DNA from: Datisca glomerata
Taxonomy: Eukaryota; Streptophyta; Magnoliopsida; Cucurbitales; Datiscaceae
Length of the DNA stretch: 64,000 bases
Assembly: GCA_003255025.1 (NCBI GenBank)
Contig: QANY01008782.1
Location: 686,659 to 750,658, forward strand
Reading direction: 5' to 3'
In this document: positions 11,336 to 23,859 of the stretch, piece by piece
Position numbering within the stretch: position 1 is the first letter of the stretch
Layout: each line of letters opens with the position of its first letter
Translations under genes and position numbers: made by a program
The notes under the pieces: model-generated
What the model was told of the DNA's origin: nothing
Databases searched by the model: none
Seen by the model: the letters and a program-made list of their open reading frames with translations, nothing else

Positions 11336-13346
11336 GATTTCACTTGCGAGTTGTTTTAAACTCCCATTCCCCTATTACAAGCCAGTATCGTTTTAAACGC
11401 ATCTCTCTGTCTCTCTCTCTCTCGACCGATTCCCTTTATTCACCGGTGTTTCTCTCCATCTCACTTATAACCAAGCTCTCTCTAACTATTATCTAAATTT
11501 ATTTCTTTCACAAGCAAGCTCTCTATCTTTGTCATTATTGCACCTCTACTACAAAGCAAGCAAGCTCCATCTTTCAAACGTTAGATATATTTTCAAACGC
11601 ATTCAATCTCTTAAAATTTTTTATTGAACTTTTGAACTTTTTCATTTTTTTTTAAAAATTTAACATGTAGGGTCACATATATTAAATAAAATGTAAAATG
11701 GGTATGTGTTATATTTGAACAAGCCTAATTAAAGTTGTCTAATTAAGAAATTAAAGTTTTAAGGCTTATGGGTATAATTAGAGAGAGAGAGACAGAGTCA
11801 CGTAATAAGTACAATAATCGATCAAATTTTACCGAAACTTATTAGTGAGGATGAAATCGGAGGAGATGGATTAAAGGGAGGATAAAATATTTGGAGTAAA
11901 ATTTCACTCAAATTTGTTCCCAAATGTTAGAATAGAAGGAAAATTGTGAAAACATTAAAATATTTGAACTGTAAATTTGATTGAAAACACCCAAGAAACA
12001 TCCAGGTGGGAGTTGAAGAAGATAATTAACGTGGATAATGATTAAAGCCTCTTTTAGTTTTTATTTATTTTTTATAACAAAAAGTAGTTGTTAAAGGTAA
12101 AATAGTAACTTCAGTATGATTAAAAAAATCTTAAACCTAAATATGATTATTTTTACATGAGAGTCATTCTTGTTAGTTATTTCTAAAAACGACTCCGTTA
12201 CAATTTCTGAAGAAAAAACCACGTGGGCTCATTTACTTTTTGGCAGCGTGGGTTGGGTTGTAAGATTGGGTGGGATTAGGGGGTATCAGGGTCATTTCGT
12301 TGCGTTTAAGTGTTGACCGAGCATGGATTGTTAAATCTCTGCGATCTGAATCGTTGGTGTGTTTAATATTTGAGGGTTGGTGTGATTGAATATCGACCGT
12401 CTCTGTGGTTGTGGGATCATACCTCAGTCGTCCATGTACTCTAGGTTGCTGATCTGAGCCGTTGGTTATTATGGCCGACTGATTGCATGCCAAAGAGAGA
12501 GGGGTCTCGACACCGGCTGGAGTGTCTGTCAGGATGAGGGTGACGTCCGGCGACGAGTGCATGAGCATCGGTGCAGAATCTGTCGTCGTCAACGAAAACC
12601 CTATATCGAATGGTGCGGTTTAAAATTTGCGGCTATTTTCGATGGGGCTAGGGGGTAAGGATAATCTTTTTTTTATCCTTTTTCTTATGAATTTTCACCC
12701 AGATCAAACACCTGTACAGGCTAAATGCTTGTAGCTTCCTGTCGTGGTGGTGCCTGAAGAGCTGTCAAAACTGTTGAGCTTGTGAATACATGAGCACCCA
12801 TGTGCGTTCAAATGCTGGGTTCGAATTGCTTAGTTTCTCAGCAAATGGCGACTCACGTGCATTCAGATCCTGAGTCGTGTGCCTTCATGTTAGCCGCTGC
12901 ATATGGTTGTCCAAGGTAATGATGGTTGCCATGTCTTATTTGTTCAATCGATCAATATATATATGGTCTTTGACATTGAACGTTATGTTTAGCTATCTGT
13001 GTTTTTAGGTTAATTTTTCTTTTTGTATTTTGTTCGTTACATATATCGTTTGATGTTTGAAAAACAAGACGATTAATTCATCTTGTTTTTCTGGTTATTG
13101 ATTTTCATTATGTTGTTTATTAAACTTGGGTCTCAAATGATTTCAACGTTATCTCATCCTTCCCCAAAAGGGTTGTAGATTTGGATGCTTTATGATATAG
13201 AGTTGTAGTGGTTACTGGTTAGTCATGAATTCTATGATGTTAACAACTTAATGTATTGTGTAGTTAACCAATTAAATGAGAAAAGGAGCTAATTAGGACA
13301 GTTGTCCATGCTATACGATTAGATGAAAGCCATTTAAAGTTGCAAG
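11336..13346. other. Intergenic, no gene recognised
   Basis: Holds a CT-rich microsatellite (about 11399-11425), a smaller GA tract (about 11780-11795), and a moderately GC-rich island at 12220-12650. The island is open on minus for 119 codons but has no recognisable domain. A short TA run lies near 12955. Nothing else is supportable. Confidence 0.6.
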
Positions 13347-13560
13347 TGTTTACTGCTATTTCATTAACTTTACTAAAGGTACAAAGATGACTGTATATAG
13401 ACAAGCTAATATAGTTAGTTTCTGTTAATGACAGTAACTAACTTTCTAACTAAGTTACAACAGTGGTTAGTAAGCTGTTTAGCTTACTAACTGATATGAA
13501 CAGAAAGTAAGCCTCCTATCTATAAGTGAACTAAGTGATAGCACTAGGTGTTTCACTAAT
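13347..13560 (-). repeat. LTR of a small Copia element (3' LTR)
   Basis: Follows the RNase H end and a polypurine tract (TTGAGGGGGG on minus, about 13561-13570). It would start TATTAGTGAAAC (a mutated TGTTAG) and end near GCAGTAAACA at 13347. The length of about 214 bp is short, as in several small Copia lineages. No 5' LTR is visible, so the element is truncated. Confidence 0.55.
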
Positions 13561-13795
13561 ACCCCCCTCAAGCTGAAGGGTGCTTGAAAAACATGAAGCT
13601 TGTTCCTTAGTAGCTCGAACTTAGATTGAGAAAGAGGCTTAGTTAGAATATTAGCAGTCTGTGCATCAATGGGAATATGCTGTATTGTTAACTGCTTGTT
13701 CATAATTTTCTCTTAGGAAGTGTACATCCACTTCTATATGCTTTGTTCTTGAGTGAAACAGAGCAACGGCTTCATACTTTGTGAGGTTGACAATG
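13561..13795 (-). pseudogene. Copia RNase H C-terminal fragment
   Basis: Reads VALFHSRTKHIEVDVHFLRE (about 13786-13725), then, after a one-base shift, MNKQLTIQHIPIDAQTANIL and TKPLSQSKFELLRNKL. This is the conserved end of Ty1-Copia polyproteins, where KHIE.D.HF..E and the D..TK.L motif are diagnostic. It ends at a polypurine tract leading into the LTR. The 5' side stops abruptly near 13795. Confidence 0.85.
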
Positions 13796-14849
13796 AATAA
13801 GAATGAGAACTTATATCATCTTTTTTTTTATAGATAAAAAATTCTATCTTGGTCCCCATATAGCTGTGAAGTAATTTAAATAATGATTGGCTGGATAAAA
13901 TATTAAGACCTGGAAGGAGGGTCTTTATTCAATTTAAGGTAGGGAGGAAGGTAAATAACTTAAAATGTCAATTAGCGGCTTCTACTCTGGCATTAGTTTT
14001 CCTATACAGTTTTTGCTCACACAAGGGGTCTTGTTACTTATCTTTAGCATTACATCTGTTTTGAATTTTGTATAAGCATTTGAAAGTGTTGTGATCTCCA
14101 GTTAAAGCGTTATTTTTATTTAAGTCTGTGTAATCTTATTCTGGCAGTGTTCATTTGGTGGAGCTGTAAGGTAGCGGTGAGCTATATAAGGCAATGGTTA
14201 AGTGAGTAATGATGAATCGTAACAAAGTATGAACTAGGAACATATGGGTCTATGATTGGAATTCTATAGTATAATCGATGTTTTTAAGATGTACGTACAC
14301 CTTTAGTTGGTTGTATGAACAGGTTAAATGATCAATGCCTTTCTAAGACACCGAGAAAATTACTTGGAGTTTACAACTAAATAATCAAGTCTTTTTATCT
14401 TTCAAACAATAGAAGCTATAGATAAAACTAAGAACTGACATGTATAGTACAGAAACAACACCCAATAATATGCATAAGAAGCAGATTCTATCTCGAATTT
14501 GAGTGGTGTTAAGTTTTGTTTTGCAATAAGGAACTCCTTTTTTAATAAGAAAACATAGCCCTTCATTTATTTGGTAAAAAGCTTATAAAAGAGACAAGAA
14601 ATCCTCAATAAGGAACTCTTGTACTGTCAACCAAAGTGTGCAGTGGAGTGGGTTTATTTTACAATGTTGAGAAGGTTTGATACAATTTGTGAGGGACTTA
14701 ACAATTGTCTTTTTTTTTTCTTGGCATCAACGTTCGAGTATTCATGTGCTATTATAACTGTTGAACAGCTTCACTGATCTTGCATCGAACACTTCTGGAC
14801 CATTCATTTCTTCCCGCCTTGAGCTCATCATTTTCAGGTTAATCTTTGT
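13796..14849. other. Intergenic, no gene recognised
   Basis: AT-rich sequence with no ORF resembling a known protein, no inverted ends and no convincing repeat. Confidence 0.55.
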
Positions 14850-14857
14850 GCTTTAAC

Positions 14858-15758
14858 CAGTGTTTTCAAGGCTCAAGGCGCACTCCAAGGGGACAACCTT
14901 TTTGGTTGCCTGGAGGCCTCGGCGAGAGGCGATAGAATGGCGTTGCCTGATCGAAGAGAAGCGCAATTCGATATTGTGTAAAAAGATTTACGTTGCCTGA
15001 TCGAAGAGAAGCGCAATTCGATATTGTGTAAAAAGATTTATACTCACATCTAGGTACTACAACACTGAAAATCAGATTTTTTAACCAGAAGATTAAAATC
15101 AAAAATTAAAAAATAAAACTCAGAATAAAAAACTAATTAAAAAAAGATTGAGAAGCAAATTAAAAAAAAGTTTTTTTAATTAATTTAGTTATTAATGGAG
15201 CTACGCCCCTCTCTGTTCAGTGGAGCAAAAACAGAGCTTACCCTTGTTAAGTTGGACAGAGTTTCCCTTAGGGGAAGTTTGTTCAACTGGACTGTCCTAA
15301 GCTTAACGGTTCTCTGTCCCATCGGACAGAATTTCCCTTTGGGAAGAGGATTGAAAAAAAACCGAAAAGAAAGATGGAGGAAGATAAGAAAAATGAAAAA
15401 GAAGATGAATAGGAAAAAGAAGAAAAATAAACAAGAAAAACTGTAACTTTGGCACTCTTTCCTTGCATGTCATATTTTCTTTCCATATTTTTTCGATCTA
15501 TTAATTGTAGACTTCAACACAAACTTTTCTTTCCTGATATCAAAAATTTCTTTCCTATTTATCATATTTTCTTTTAAATATTTATGTTTATGTACAGACT
15601 TCGTTTAGGCAATCGCCTGGGTAAAATGGCAAGCGGCAAAAGCGCACAAATGGTGAGAGAAGTGCGTGCCTCGCCTCAAATGGTAGAGAAGCGAGACCAG
15701 GGCAGCTCGCCTCGCCTCTCGCCACCGGCGAGAGTCTGGTATTGCCTTGAAAACACTG
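14858..15758. mobile_element. Non-autonomous hAT-type element, 901 bp, 8-bp TSD
   Basis: Starts CAGTGTTTTCAAGGC and ends GCCTTGAAAACACTG, a near-perfect inverted pair with CAGTG hAT termini. It is flanked by the perfect 8-bp duplication GCTTTAAC (14850-14857 and 15759-15766). Subterminal regions are rich in GGCG/CGCC motifs (GGCGAGAGGCG on the left, CTCGCCTCTCGCC on the right). No transposase is encoded; the longest ORFs look accidental. Confidence 0.88.
14941..15040. repeat. Exact tandem duplication, 2 x 50 bp, inside the hAT element
   Basis: CGTTGCCTGATCGAAGAGAA begins both 14941-14990 and 14991-15040. The two 50-bp units are identical, so the duplication is recent or an assembly effect. 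Confidence 0.95.
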
Positions 15759-15954
15759 GCTTTAACCTCCGGAGTATTTTATATGCACGTACATGAAAAT
15801 ACTTTTGGTTGTCAATGTTGAATTACATTTAAAAACCAGAGGTAGTCTGGTATTGCCTTGAAAACACTGGCTTTAACCTCCGGAGTATTTTATATGCACG
15901 TACATGAAAATACTTTTTGTTGTCAATGTTGAATTACATTTAAAAACCAGAGGC
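15733..15954. repeat. Tandem duplication, 2 x 111 bp, spanning the hAT right end
   Basis: Units 15733-15843 and 15844-15954 differ by about one base. Each holds the last 26 bp of the hAT element, the right copy of the TSD and about 77 bp of flank. The duplication must therefore postdate the insertion. Confidence 0.93.
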
Positions 15955-18019
15955 AAAAGTGTCGATGAAGGTTGATTTTATTGATATGTTACAGTCAACA
16001 TTGTATACTTATGCCATTATGTCTCTTTTTTTTCAGACTACGTTTGTTTGTTAACGGACTTTACCGTAGTGGAGAGAGTTGTTTGCATTGCTCGACAAGT
16101 AGCCATTGAAAATGTTTAAAGAGGAATGTGCTAGGCATTTCTATTTCTTTTTATATATATTCCACACTTTTTGGCCACTTCGGTCCAAAGGCAGAGGATA
16201 CGATGAGTCGTCTTCTATTTTGCTTTAACCAGGGTTCGAATAAATGATTTTGAGGGATTAAGCTAAGCCCCGAGGCGTCTCCCTAATCTTTTGACATATA
16301 TTATAATAATTCTTGCCTAAGGAAAAAAGTTGTATCTAAGAAAAGACCTTGACCTGTGTTTCTGACTGGCATTTCTTATATTGTTCCATAACATCATCTT
16401 GTCATCCTAACTACATTGCAACTTCGATCTTAATTTTTACCCATCTTGAGGTTTTATGTTGCAGAAATTGTCATTGAGTTGAAATACCCTTCAAGGGCCG
16501 TTTGGTACGAGCTTTCTCTTTGGTAAAGTTGGTGATAAATTTATTTTTAACAATTTCTCATGTTTGTTACACGTATTTTAATTTGGCATGCTAAAATTAT
16601 TTAACTTGGTTAAATAACAACCCCACATTAATTTCCCTACCACATTCTCTCAAAAATCTAATTTATCAAATCACTTTCCCAACTCACTTACCCATTTTAC
16701 ACATTTTTCAAAGTAACTTTTACTTTCTCAAATACTCATAAAAATATCATTATTTATTTCAATTATTTATACTTAATTTTGATATTTATTTTTCAATATC
16801 AAAGTCTCACAAAAGTGTCGTAAAATATCCTGATCTTGGTATCCCGTCATATCCTCTTCCAGTCATGGTGGAGTCAAACCGGTCTCAATACCGAGTTTTG
16901 AGATTTTTTTTCGTCCCTTCCATCCTTTGTCTCGAAAAGCACATCCGCAAACTCGCCTCGGACTGCAAGATATGTACGTTAATTGTAATTAATGAAATAA
17001 AATATTATGTTTGAATTAATGATAGATAAGCTCTTCATATATGCATAATATTATATTTAAATGATTAAAATAATTGTTAATAATATCAAATATTTTTCAA
17101 AATTAAAAATTATTTCCTTCCCTAAAATAAATATTATTCATAAACTATCAATGTTTAAAAATAATAAATTATAAAAAGGAGAATATAACTGTATTGTTTA
17201 TCACATATCATTTTTGTATGGAGGATTGGACCTGTGAGATGGAGCCACGATGGGTTTTTCTCAATCATTTATTATCAGTTTTAGATTGTATTTACATCCC
17301 TATTCTGTTTTGTTCTTGTGCTAGAACGATAATATTTTGTCTGTTCTAGTCGGAGCGGAAGGAAATTGATAACCATAATATACATATCTACTAAAAATAT
17401 AATATTAAATATTTTAATGTGTTAATATAAATGACGGTTATTTATATCAGATTTATTTTTTATATAAAATTTTATGTAATAATTAATTTATAATATCTGA
17501 GAAATTTTAATCAAACACGACATAAATTATTAAGATTTTTTTACAGTTGTATACAATTTTGCTACGTGATTTTGAACAATTTGTCATTGAATTTATTTGT
17601 ACGGTGAGAAAAAAATTATTTTAGTTTTCGGCATAGTAAAAAGAAAAATAGTTAATTTAATTTTATTAGTGGAGTTAATAAAATAATTAATTAATTAGTG
17701 CGTAAATATATATGTCACTCTCATATAAAATTTATTGTGCGTCTTAAATTTACTATAAGGATCCTTGATGAAAAATGAGTTGGGTTCTTGCTGCTTTCAA
17801 AATGGAGAGTTTGCAGAAAACTTGCAGTAGTAATTTACTAGTTTGCACATCTATGACACTAGCTTGTATTTAACAAAAATTTAAAAGTAATATATAGTAC
17901 AAGGATAAGAAACTTGAAAGAAGTAACCATTATATTTCATAAGAACTGAAAACATGGTCTTTTTTTCTCACTAGATTTACATACATCTAATGAATATATG
18001 CAAAAATAAAATGATAGGG
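15955..18019. other. Intergenic, AT-rich, MITE-like pieces
   Basis: No gene recognised. GGGCCGTTTGGTACGAG at 16496 resembles the end of a small DNA element but no partner end was found. A block at about 17610-17690 (TAGTAAAAAGAAAAATAG, TTTAATTTTATTAGTGG) recurs at about 38555-38610 and about 62515-62575, so it is part of a dispersed family. Confidence 0.5.
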
Positions 18020-18024
18020 TAAAT

Positions 18025-19796
18025 TATTGGGGGTTATGCCCTCAAAGTATGCATATTGATATTTTGATGTGAAATTTAAAGATGATTATATTTTTCTTAT
18101 AATTATTCTTTTAAATTATTGTTGAATAATTTATATAAATATATGAAAATTCCATATTCATTAATGAGACTATGATATTGTATTAGTACGAGAGAATTAA
18201 GATGATAGATAATGAATAAAATTATCAGCAACATATTAAAATATAGAATTTTTAATGAATGGTTGCTAGTACGGTTGACTAAGCATTATGAACGCGTGAA
18301 ATTAATATACGGATCATTGATGTAGATTGATATCTTAGTGAATGTACTTTATATAATAAGATTATATATGACATGGCCGATGTGAACTAATATATTTATT
18401 AACATGCCGTTTATCATAAAGATTTAATACACATCAATACGGTGATCATATATAGATCAGTCTGAATCTTGAGTAGTCATGAACTCCTATGCATGTCTAC
18501 TGGATCTTTTGATTCACTCGTTAAGGTCTGTTAGTTAATCAGACCAGTGACTTTTATTTTGAAGATTCAATGATGTGGATGACGGGAGACATGAATCTAT
18601 AAAATTTGGAATTTAAGCTTTCCTAACGGATCGTATATTGGTTCCCTTAAGTATAAATTCTAGAACTGAATGGTTATTGAGCTCAAATTTATAATAAAAT
18701 TATAAATTAACTATTCACTAGTGGATTAATGGTACTTAAGGATCAAGAGGTAATTAGAAGGGTAAAATGATAATTTTGACCAGCTCTAATTTACGAACCA
18801 ATAATTGGAGGAGAAAATTACATGAAATGATTATGTCAGTGGACTATATGAGAATACTCTGTAAATACATTTTATAATCTATAAGAATGTAATTCCATGT
18901 TTCTAGTGGAGTAATAATAGAATTAATAAATAAGATTATTTAATTAAAAAGTTTAATTAATAATCTGATTTATTAGAACTTAGGATTATCAGTCCATGGG
19001 TCCCAAGTCACCTCTATACTGCATTGTCTAGGGTGTGAATATTTCTGAACATGAGAAAAAGATTGACTTGCAATTTTTTTATTATGGGAGAAGTACATAA
19101 TTATGTGTGATCAATCAATTAAATTATTTATATATCTAATAATTTTTAGAAATTATATATATAATTATCGATTTTTTTAATTATCGATAAGTGAGACAGA
19201 ATATCTAATTTTTGAAACTAGATAATTAAATTATATTAGATAATAATTTAAATCAACTAAATCTATTATTTATGAAATAACAAATAAGTTAGTTGATAGG
19301 GATAATTAGATATGTTAATTTTGAATTAATTTATATATAGATAATTATCTGATTAAAATAAATATCTAATTCACAATAATTGTCACGTGTCAATCCCTGA
19401 TAGGGTATCAGAAATTGACATGAACTACTGTGGCACTACAGTAGTGAGTGTGCAACACTGCGCTGACTCACGACACACTGTAGTGCCGTGTGGCACTGCA
19501 ATTATGCACAATTACACTGGGTCCCACTGCAATTGATAATTTTACAATTAAATATTTTTTCAGTTTATCTTTAAAAATTCGATATGCCATTATCTAGAAT
19601 ATATACATTTATTATTCTAATAGCTTAGGTTGTTGAAAGAAGAAGAGGGAATAAGTTGATCAGATCATCAGTTGGTCAATCAAGAGTTCAATTGAAAACA
19701 CAATTGATGTCAGAGAGATTTTATTTTGTGATTAAATGTTAATCGAATCTCTGAAAGAATAATCATCACGCTCTTTTAGATCTCATGTGTTGAGAA
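18025..19796 (+). repeat. Copia-1 5' LTR, first part
   Basis: Aligns colinearly with the 3' LTR starting at 35260: the ...GGGTTATGC(C/T)CTCAAAGTATG start, then TACGAGAG, GACCGATGTGA-like and TTGTTGAAAGAAGAAGAG blocks. The flank TAAAT (18020-18024) pairs with TAAAC after the 3' LTR as a 5-bp target duplication. The LTR breaks off at 19796, where viral sequence begins, and resumes at 28992. The total of about 2.2 kb matches the intact 3' LTR. Confidence 0.88.
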
Positions 19797-19831
19797 ATAA
19801 TGAATGAACAGTATTATCCCCACCAGGTTTT

Positions 19832-19843
19832 CCTCTGATACCA
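19832..19843 (-). other. Caulimovirid primer-binding site, copy 1
   Basis: TGGTATCAGAGG on minus is complementary to the 3' end of initiator tRNA-Met, the minus-strand DNA primer of Caulimoviridae. By convention it marks position 1 of the circular genome. Only 35 bp of viral sequence follows before the LTR resumes. Confidence 0.75.
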
Positions 19844-20153
19844 AAATGCGCGGAATTAAACAGTAATTAGAGAAGAGGTATTGGCATGCAAGAAGATAAA
19901 CAGTAAAAGTTGTATTAACAAACAATAATTACAAAAGCTGTATTATAGTGTAAGATTAAAAATTTACACAAACATAGTTTATTGGCAACAATAAATTAGT
20001 GCTCCCGCTCACTAATTCACATTGGAGAAAAAAGAAGAAAAGATTTACAAAAGAGGAGAAGAAGAAGAAGAAAGCTTTGTTTCACAAAACAAGTTTTAGC
20101 TCTCAAATAGTAAGAGTTGTAAAAACGAGTTCTGCTTCACAAATGAGAGATAC

Positions 20154-20163
20154 CTATTTATAG
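20154..20163 (-). promoter_or_regulatory. Probable pregenomic-RNA promoter TATA box, copy 1
   Basis: GCTATAAATAGG on minus lies about 310 bp upstream of the primer-binding site, where caulimovirids carry their pregenomic RNA promoter. The matching segment is deleted in copy 2. Confidence 0.5.
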
Positions 20164-20514
20164 CTAAAGAAAGTGAAGTTCACCGGGAACCCATCACTTT
20201 CCTGAACTATTCTATTCTACAAAAGTAAAAACGTTTTACACTACTTTTGACTAAGAATAGTAAAAAGCATAAATAATTGTCTGATTATTCGACAACCAGT
20301 ATAATGATTATAAAGTGACAAATTACAAGGAATCTTGATAATTGAAATCTTGATCTTCATGTCTGAAAATGATTGAGACTGCCGTTACTTTGATGGAGCC
20401 ACCGTTTTCTTTGATAATTGTTATCTTAGATTTCTATGTCTTCATTGGTTGTGTTGCATTACTTTGTACTATTTGTTGGCATTTTGCCAAGGGAGAAATA
20501 TTCGTGTTTTGATC

Positions 20515-21894
20515 TTATTCATCACTGCTTAAATTGGTACTGTCGAATGGATCTTGTGAGTCCTGAAATGCGTCATGGACCCATTGGGGTAAGACGCGGG
20601 CTTTCAAATTTTGACTGTCTGTCAATTGTTGATGGAGAGTCTTGGATGTTTGGCATTTCTGAAATTTTGGTTTTATTGGGTGATTTGACTCAACTGAAGA
20701 TCTAGAGTCAGAATCGTCATTGTCTTCTAGCAGGAGAAGCAACTTTTGGACCAATTCCTACTTTGATTTAGATTTTGGTTTTGTGGTCTTAGATTTACCC
20801 TTTAAGAAGGGTCGTGATTCCGGTTTTGAATTAGGTCTGGATTCTTTTAATGAATTGGATGATTTTGATTGTGGTTCTGGCCTAGTAGGTTCATTTATTC
20901 TCAATGCAGCCTGGGTAAACGGATTGACCAGCTTCAGGCTAGGGTAATTTTTTGCAAACTCTTGATTGGTGGATGTATTTATTTTTTGGGTATTGAACTA
21001 GTCCCACCATTCCAAATAATACTGTCTGGTGAGAACTTCATTTTCTATTGAGTATTGCCACTTGAGAATCCATGGTAATTTAAATTTATTTATGAAGCAA
21101 AGTAATTGAAGAAAAGAAGCCTCAATTGGTGAGGGTCTATAATATTTTAAAAATAAATCAAAACTCTGCTGTAAATCGATTGGGAGAAGTTCTAAGAGAG
21201 GACCGTGAACGGACCACCACCTTAAGAACCATTTTGAAAAATTAGTTTTAAAATTCTTGTCGAAATTTAAAAACCACGAGTGGGAGAAATTACTGTCTTG
21301 ATGCAGGAAAATTGTATGCGAAGCATCAATGTAGTCAAAATAATTATATTATTTTTATTCAAAAGATTTTTTTTGTCCTGAAGGATGGGCCTTCCACTCC
21401 TCTAATGTGAGAATTTTGAGAATGTAAAAGGAGTGATAGATGATTCTTCTTTCCCCATTCTTGATTGGGCTGATATTTACAGATTTAGTTTCTAAAAGAA
21501 TGTCCCTATAGAAACTGAGATTTTTGTCTCTGTGTCTAGGGATAAAATGAAAATCATGAAGAAAATGTGCTTTTGCTATTTCAGCAGGATTTTTCAGATG
21601 ATTGAATGAGAGTTCAATATGAAAAAGATTCTTACTTGGTTTTTTATGAAGAGGACAAGATTTTCTGTATTTTGTAATTGACTGATTTGCTAATTGAGCA
21701 TCAAAGGGTTAAGAAATTGCAAATGAGTCAAATTGGTTGACTAGGGCTAATTGATAGTTGGGTCTGATGGACCGAAGTACTGTCATTTGGTTAGGAGTAG
21801 AGGACTCCTCTTTAATCTGGGCCTTAAGGGCCAATTGTGGGACTAAAAGTTTCCCTTTAGTTCCGTGCTTTGAAGCATGGGGCCTAGACCCCAT
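20515..21894 (-). pseudogene. Conserved ORF of unknown function downstream of RNase H, copy 1
   Basis: Begins around LALKAQIKEESS (about 21840). After frame changes it continues through a W-rich segment (HSWFLNFDKNF, SKWFLRWWSVHG, about 21280-21195), a hydrophobic stretch (FLQLLCFINKFKLPWI) and a basic SKSK/KPES region. It ends in an acidic tail (DDSDSRSSVE, FDSTNLSSDE) at 20515. Copy 2 keeps only the first half. I do not recognise the family. The W-rich core and charged C-terminus suggest a structural or assembly role, but this is a guess. Confidence 0.55.
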
Positions 21895-21924
21895 CGTGCA
21901 GGAATTGAATTATTAATTCCTTTA

Positions 21925-22560
21925 ATAAATTCAATATCGAATTAAAAAATACTAAGTATGGACTGCCATCTAGCAAAAATCTGTTTGGAGGCTATATTTT
22001 TAACATCATTTTCTAGAACATGCTTAGCAGATTTACAATCAATTTTTAACAAAAAATTATGATTCAACAAGTCATCTTGAAATTTCTATATGCATAATAC
22101 AACAGACAAGATTTCCTTCTTAATTGTACTGTAATTAACTTGTGTTTGAGACCATATTTCAGATGTAAACCTAACAATTTGTTCAGGTGATTCAGGGAAA
22201 TGTTTTTGGAACAAGATACCTCCATATCCAATTTCAGAGACGTCACTTTGACTATTTTAAAAGAATTATTAGTAGGAATGCCAAGACAAGGAAGTGTCTT
22301 AACATGAGCCTTAATTCTTTTGATCAAATCAGTATGGACAACTGTTCATGGCGGAGGATTCTTTTTAAGCCTGTCAAAGAGAGGCTTACAGTCAATTCTC
22401 ATTTTATCGTAAAAGTCAGATATATAATTTAAAGATCCTAGAAATTTTTGCAACTGTGTTTTATCTAGAATTTCATTGGGGAATTCGTCAGCAGATTGTA
22501 TTACTCTATCAATTAACTTGATTATAGAATTGTGTATTTTCAAATCCTAAGAATCTAACC
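21925..22560 (-). pseudogene. Caulimovirid RNase H and RT connection, copy 1
   Basis: 22543-22346 carries the RT thumb/connection (LDKTQLQKFLGSLNYISDF). The RNase H start follows in a shifted frame (DVSEIGYGGILF at about 22245, where DAS is usual). It continues through VNYSTIKKEIL and ends near ARWQSILSIF (about 21950) and a polyprotein end (FIKGINNSIP). At least two frame changes separate the parts. Confidence 0.75.
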
Positions 22561-22599
22561 TTAGATTGAAATAATTTAGTTTTGCTTGCAGAGATGACT

Positions 22600-23130
22600 A
22601 AACCATTTTATTTTATTATCCTAATAAATGATTCAAGATGTCTCCAATGTTGCTCTATTGTTTTTGAGAAAATGAGTACATCATCAATGTAAACAATTGA
22701 GAAATAAGTAAATTAGTTAAAAATTTCATTCATTATCTTTTGAAATTCACTAGGAACATTTTTAAGACCAAAAGACATTACATTCCGCTCATAATGGTCA
22801 AATAGAGTTACAAATGCTGTTTTATATTTATCACTTTCATTTATCTGAATTTGCCAAAATTCAGATTTCATATCAAATTTAGAAAATATCACTACATCTC
22901 CAAGTCTATTTATTATATCTCTTTTGTTTGGTATTGGATATCTTATCCATTCCAAAACATTATTACGGGGCTTATAATTTATTACTAAACGAGAAACTCC
23001 TCGTTCAATTTCACTGGCCTTCTGGACATAAAAGGCCGAGCAGGACCAAGAAGATTTGCTCCTTCTAATGATATTCTTATTGAGAAGTTCTGTAACTTCC
23101 TTTTTACAAAACTCAGCATTTCAGAATTCA
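22600..23130 (-). pseudogene. Caulimovirid reverse transcriptase, copy 1
   Basis: Shows KKEVTELLNKNIIRRSKSSW, SRLVINYKP, KRDIINRLGD, FSKFDMKSEFWQIQ and MSFGLKNVPSEFQKIM. The catalytic motif YIDD is at 22691-22680. This order is that of the Caulimoviridae/Metaviridae RT. Several stops interrupt it, for example after IMNEIFN, but the catalytic aspartates are still encoded. Confidence 0.85.
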
Positions 23131-23328
23131 TCTGAATATGACTTGCCTTTGTTGGGATATTCTTTTAATCAAATCCCTTAATATAAGGAACACTAACAAT
23201 ATGTTGCTTTCTGTGCGAGAAAGCAATGAGAATATCAGAACATAATTCTTTATAAATTTTTTGTTCAAATATTTTAATTTTATTTTGAAGAATAGGACTC
23301 TGAGGATGTTCTTCAATTCTATTGAATT

Positions 23329-23790
23329 TTAATTCATTTTGTAAAAAACACAATTGTTTTTCTTTACAAAAATGAGATTTATTGAATTAGAAATGGATTT
23401 TTCTTTTAGAGTTTTTAATTTTTCATTATGAGGAAAAGAAAGAAATTTAAATTTTATAGGTTTATTCATGACATAGGTAATTATTCCATCATACTCTGTT
23501 GAAAACGGATATAACAGAGCAATGAATGGTAAACCTATGATAATTTTTTCAGTCATATTTTTTACAAGACAAATGATATTTTGAGACATACATTGCTTGG
23601 CCAATATAGACTGTACGTATTTCATAATTGATGTGCATACGGGTACCATCACCAGAAGACATAGACTCTTTTGTCTTCTTAAAGTACTTGGTTGGAACTA
23701 GTCCTTATTACGTACAATTCAAATCTGCTCCTGAATCCACAAGAGCCATTGTTGTGAAATAAAATTCTTGAATAATTATTCTGACTATTA
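23329..23790 (-). pseudogene. Caulimovirid aspartic protease region, copy 1
   Basis: TMALVDSGADLNC, with the DSGA catalytic motif at 23737-23723, is followed by a stop (about 23711). A linker then runs from 23652 to 23329 (IGLPFIALLYPFSTEYDGI). Retroviral-type proteases of this fold dimerise to process the polyprotein. Copy 2 reads DSEV at the same place. Confidence 0.7.
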
Positions 23791-23859
23791 TGTGTCATTT
23801 TTTTTGTTTTGACGTGATTAAATATTTGGAAGAAATGTCCATTGTCTTGACAGTTAATA

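Noticed and set aside
12233..12592. 119-codon minus ORF
   Set aside because: No domain, no homology I recognise, and no element ends around it. Probably chance openness in a GC-richer island.
16496..16700. Complete small DNA element starting GGGCCGTTTGG
   Set aside because: No matching inverted end or target duplication was found within 2 kb.
19832..19843. TGGTATCAGAGG as part of a tRNA gene
   Set aside because: No cloverleaf around it. Its position after the viral 3' region fits a tRNA-Met primer-binding site.
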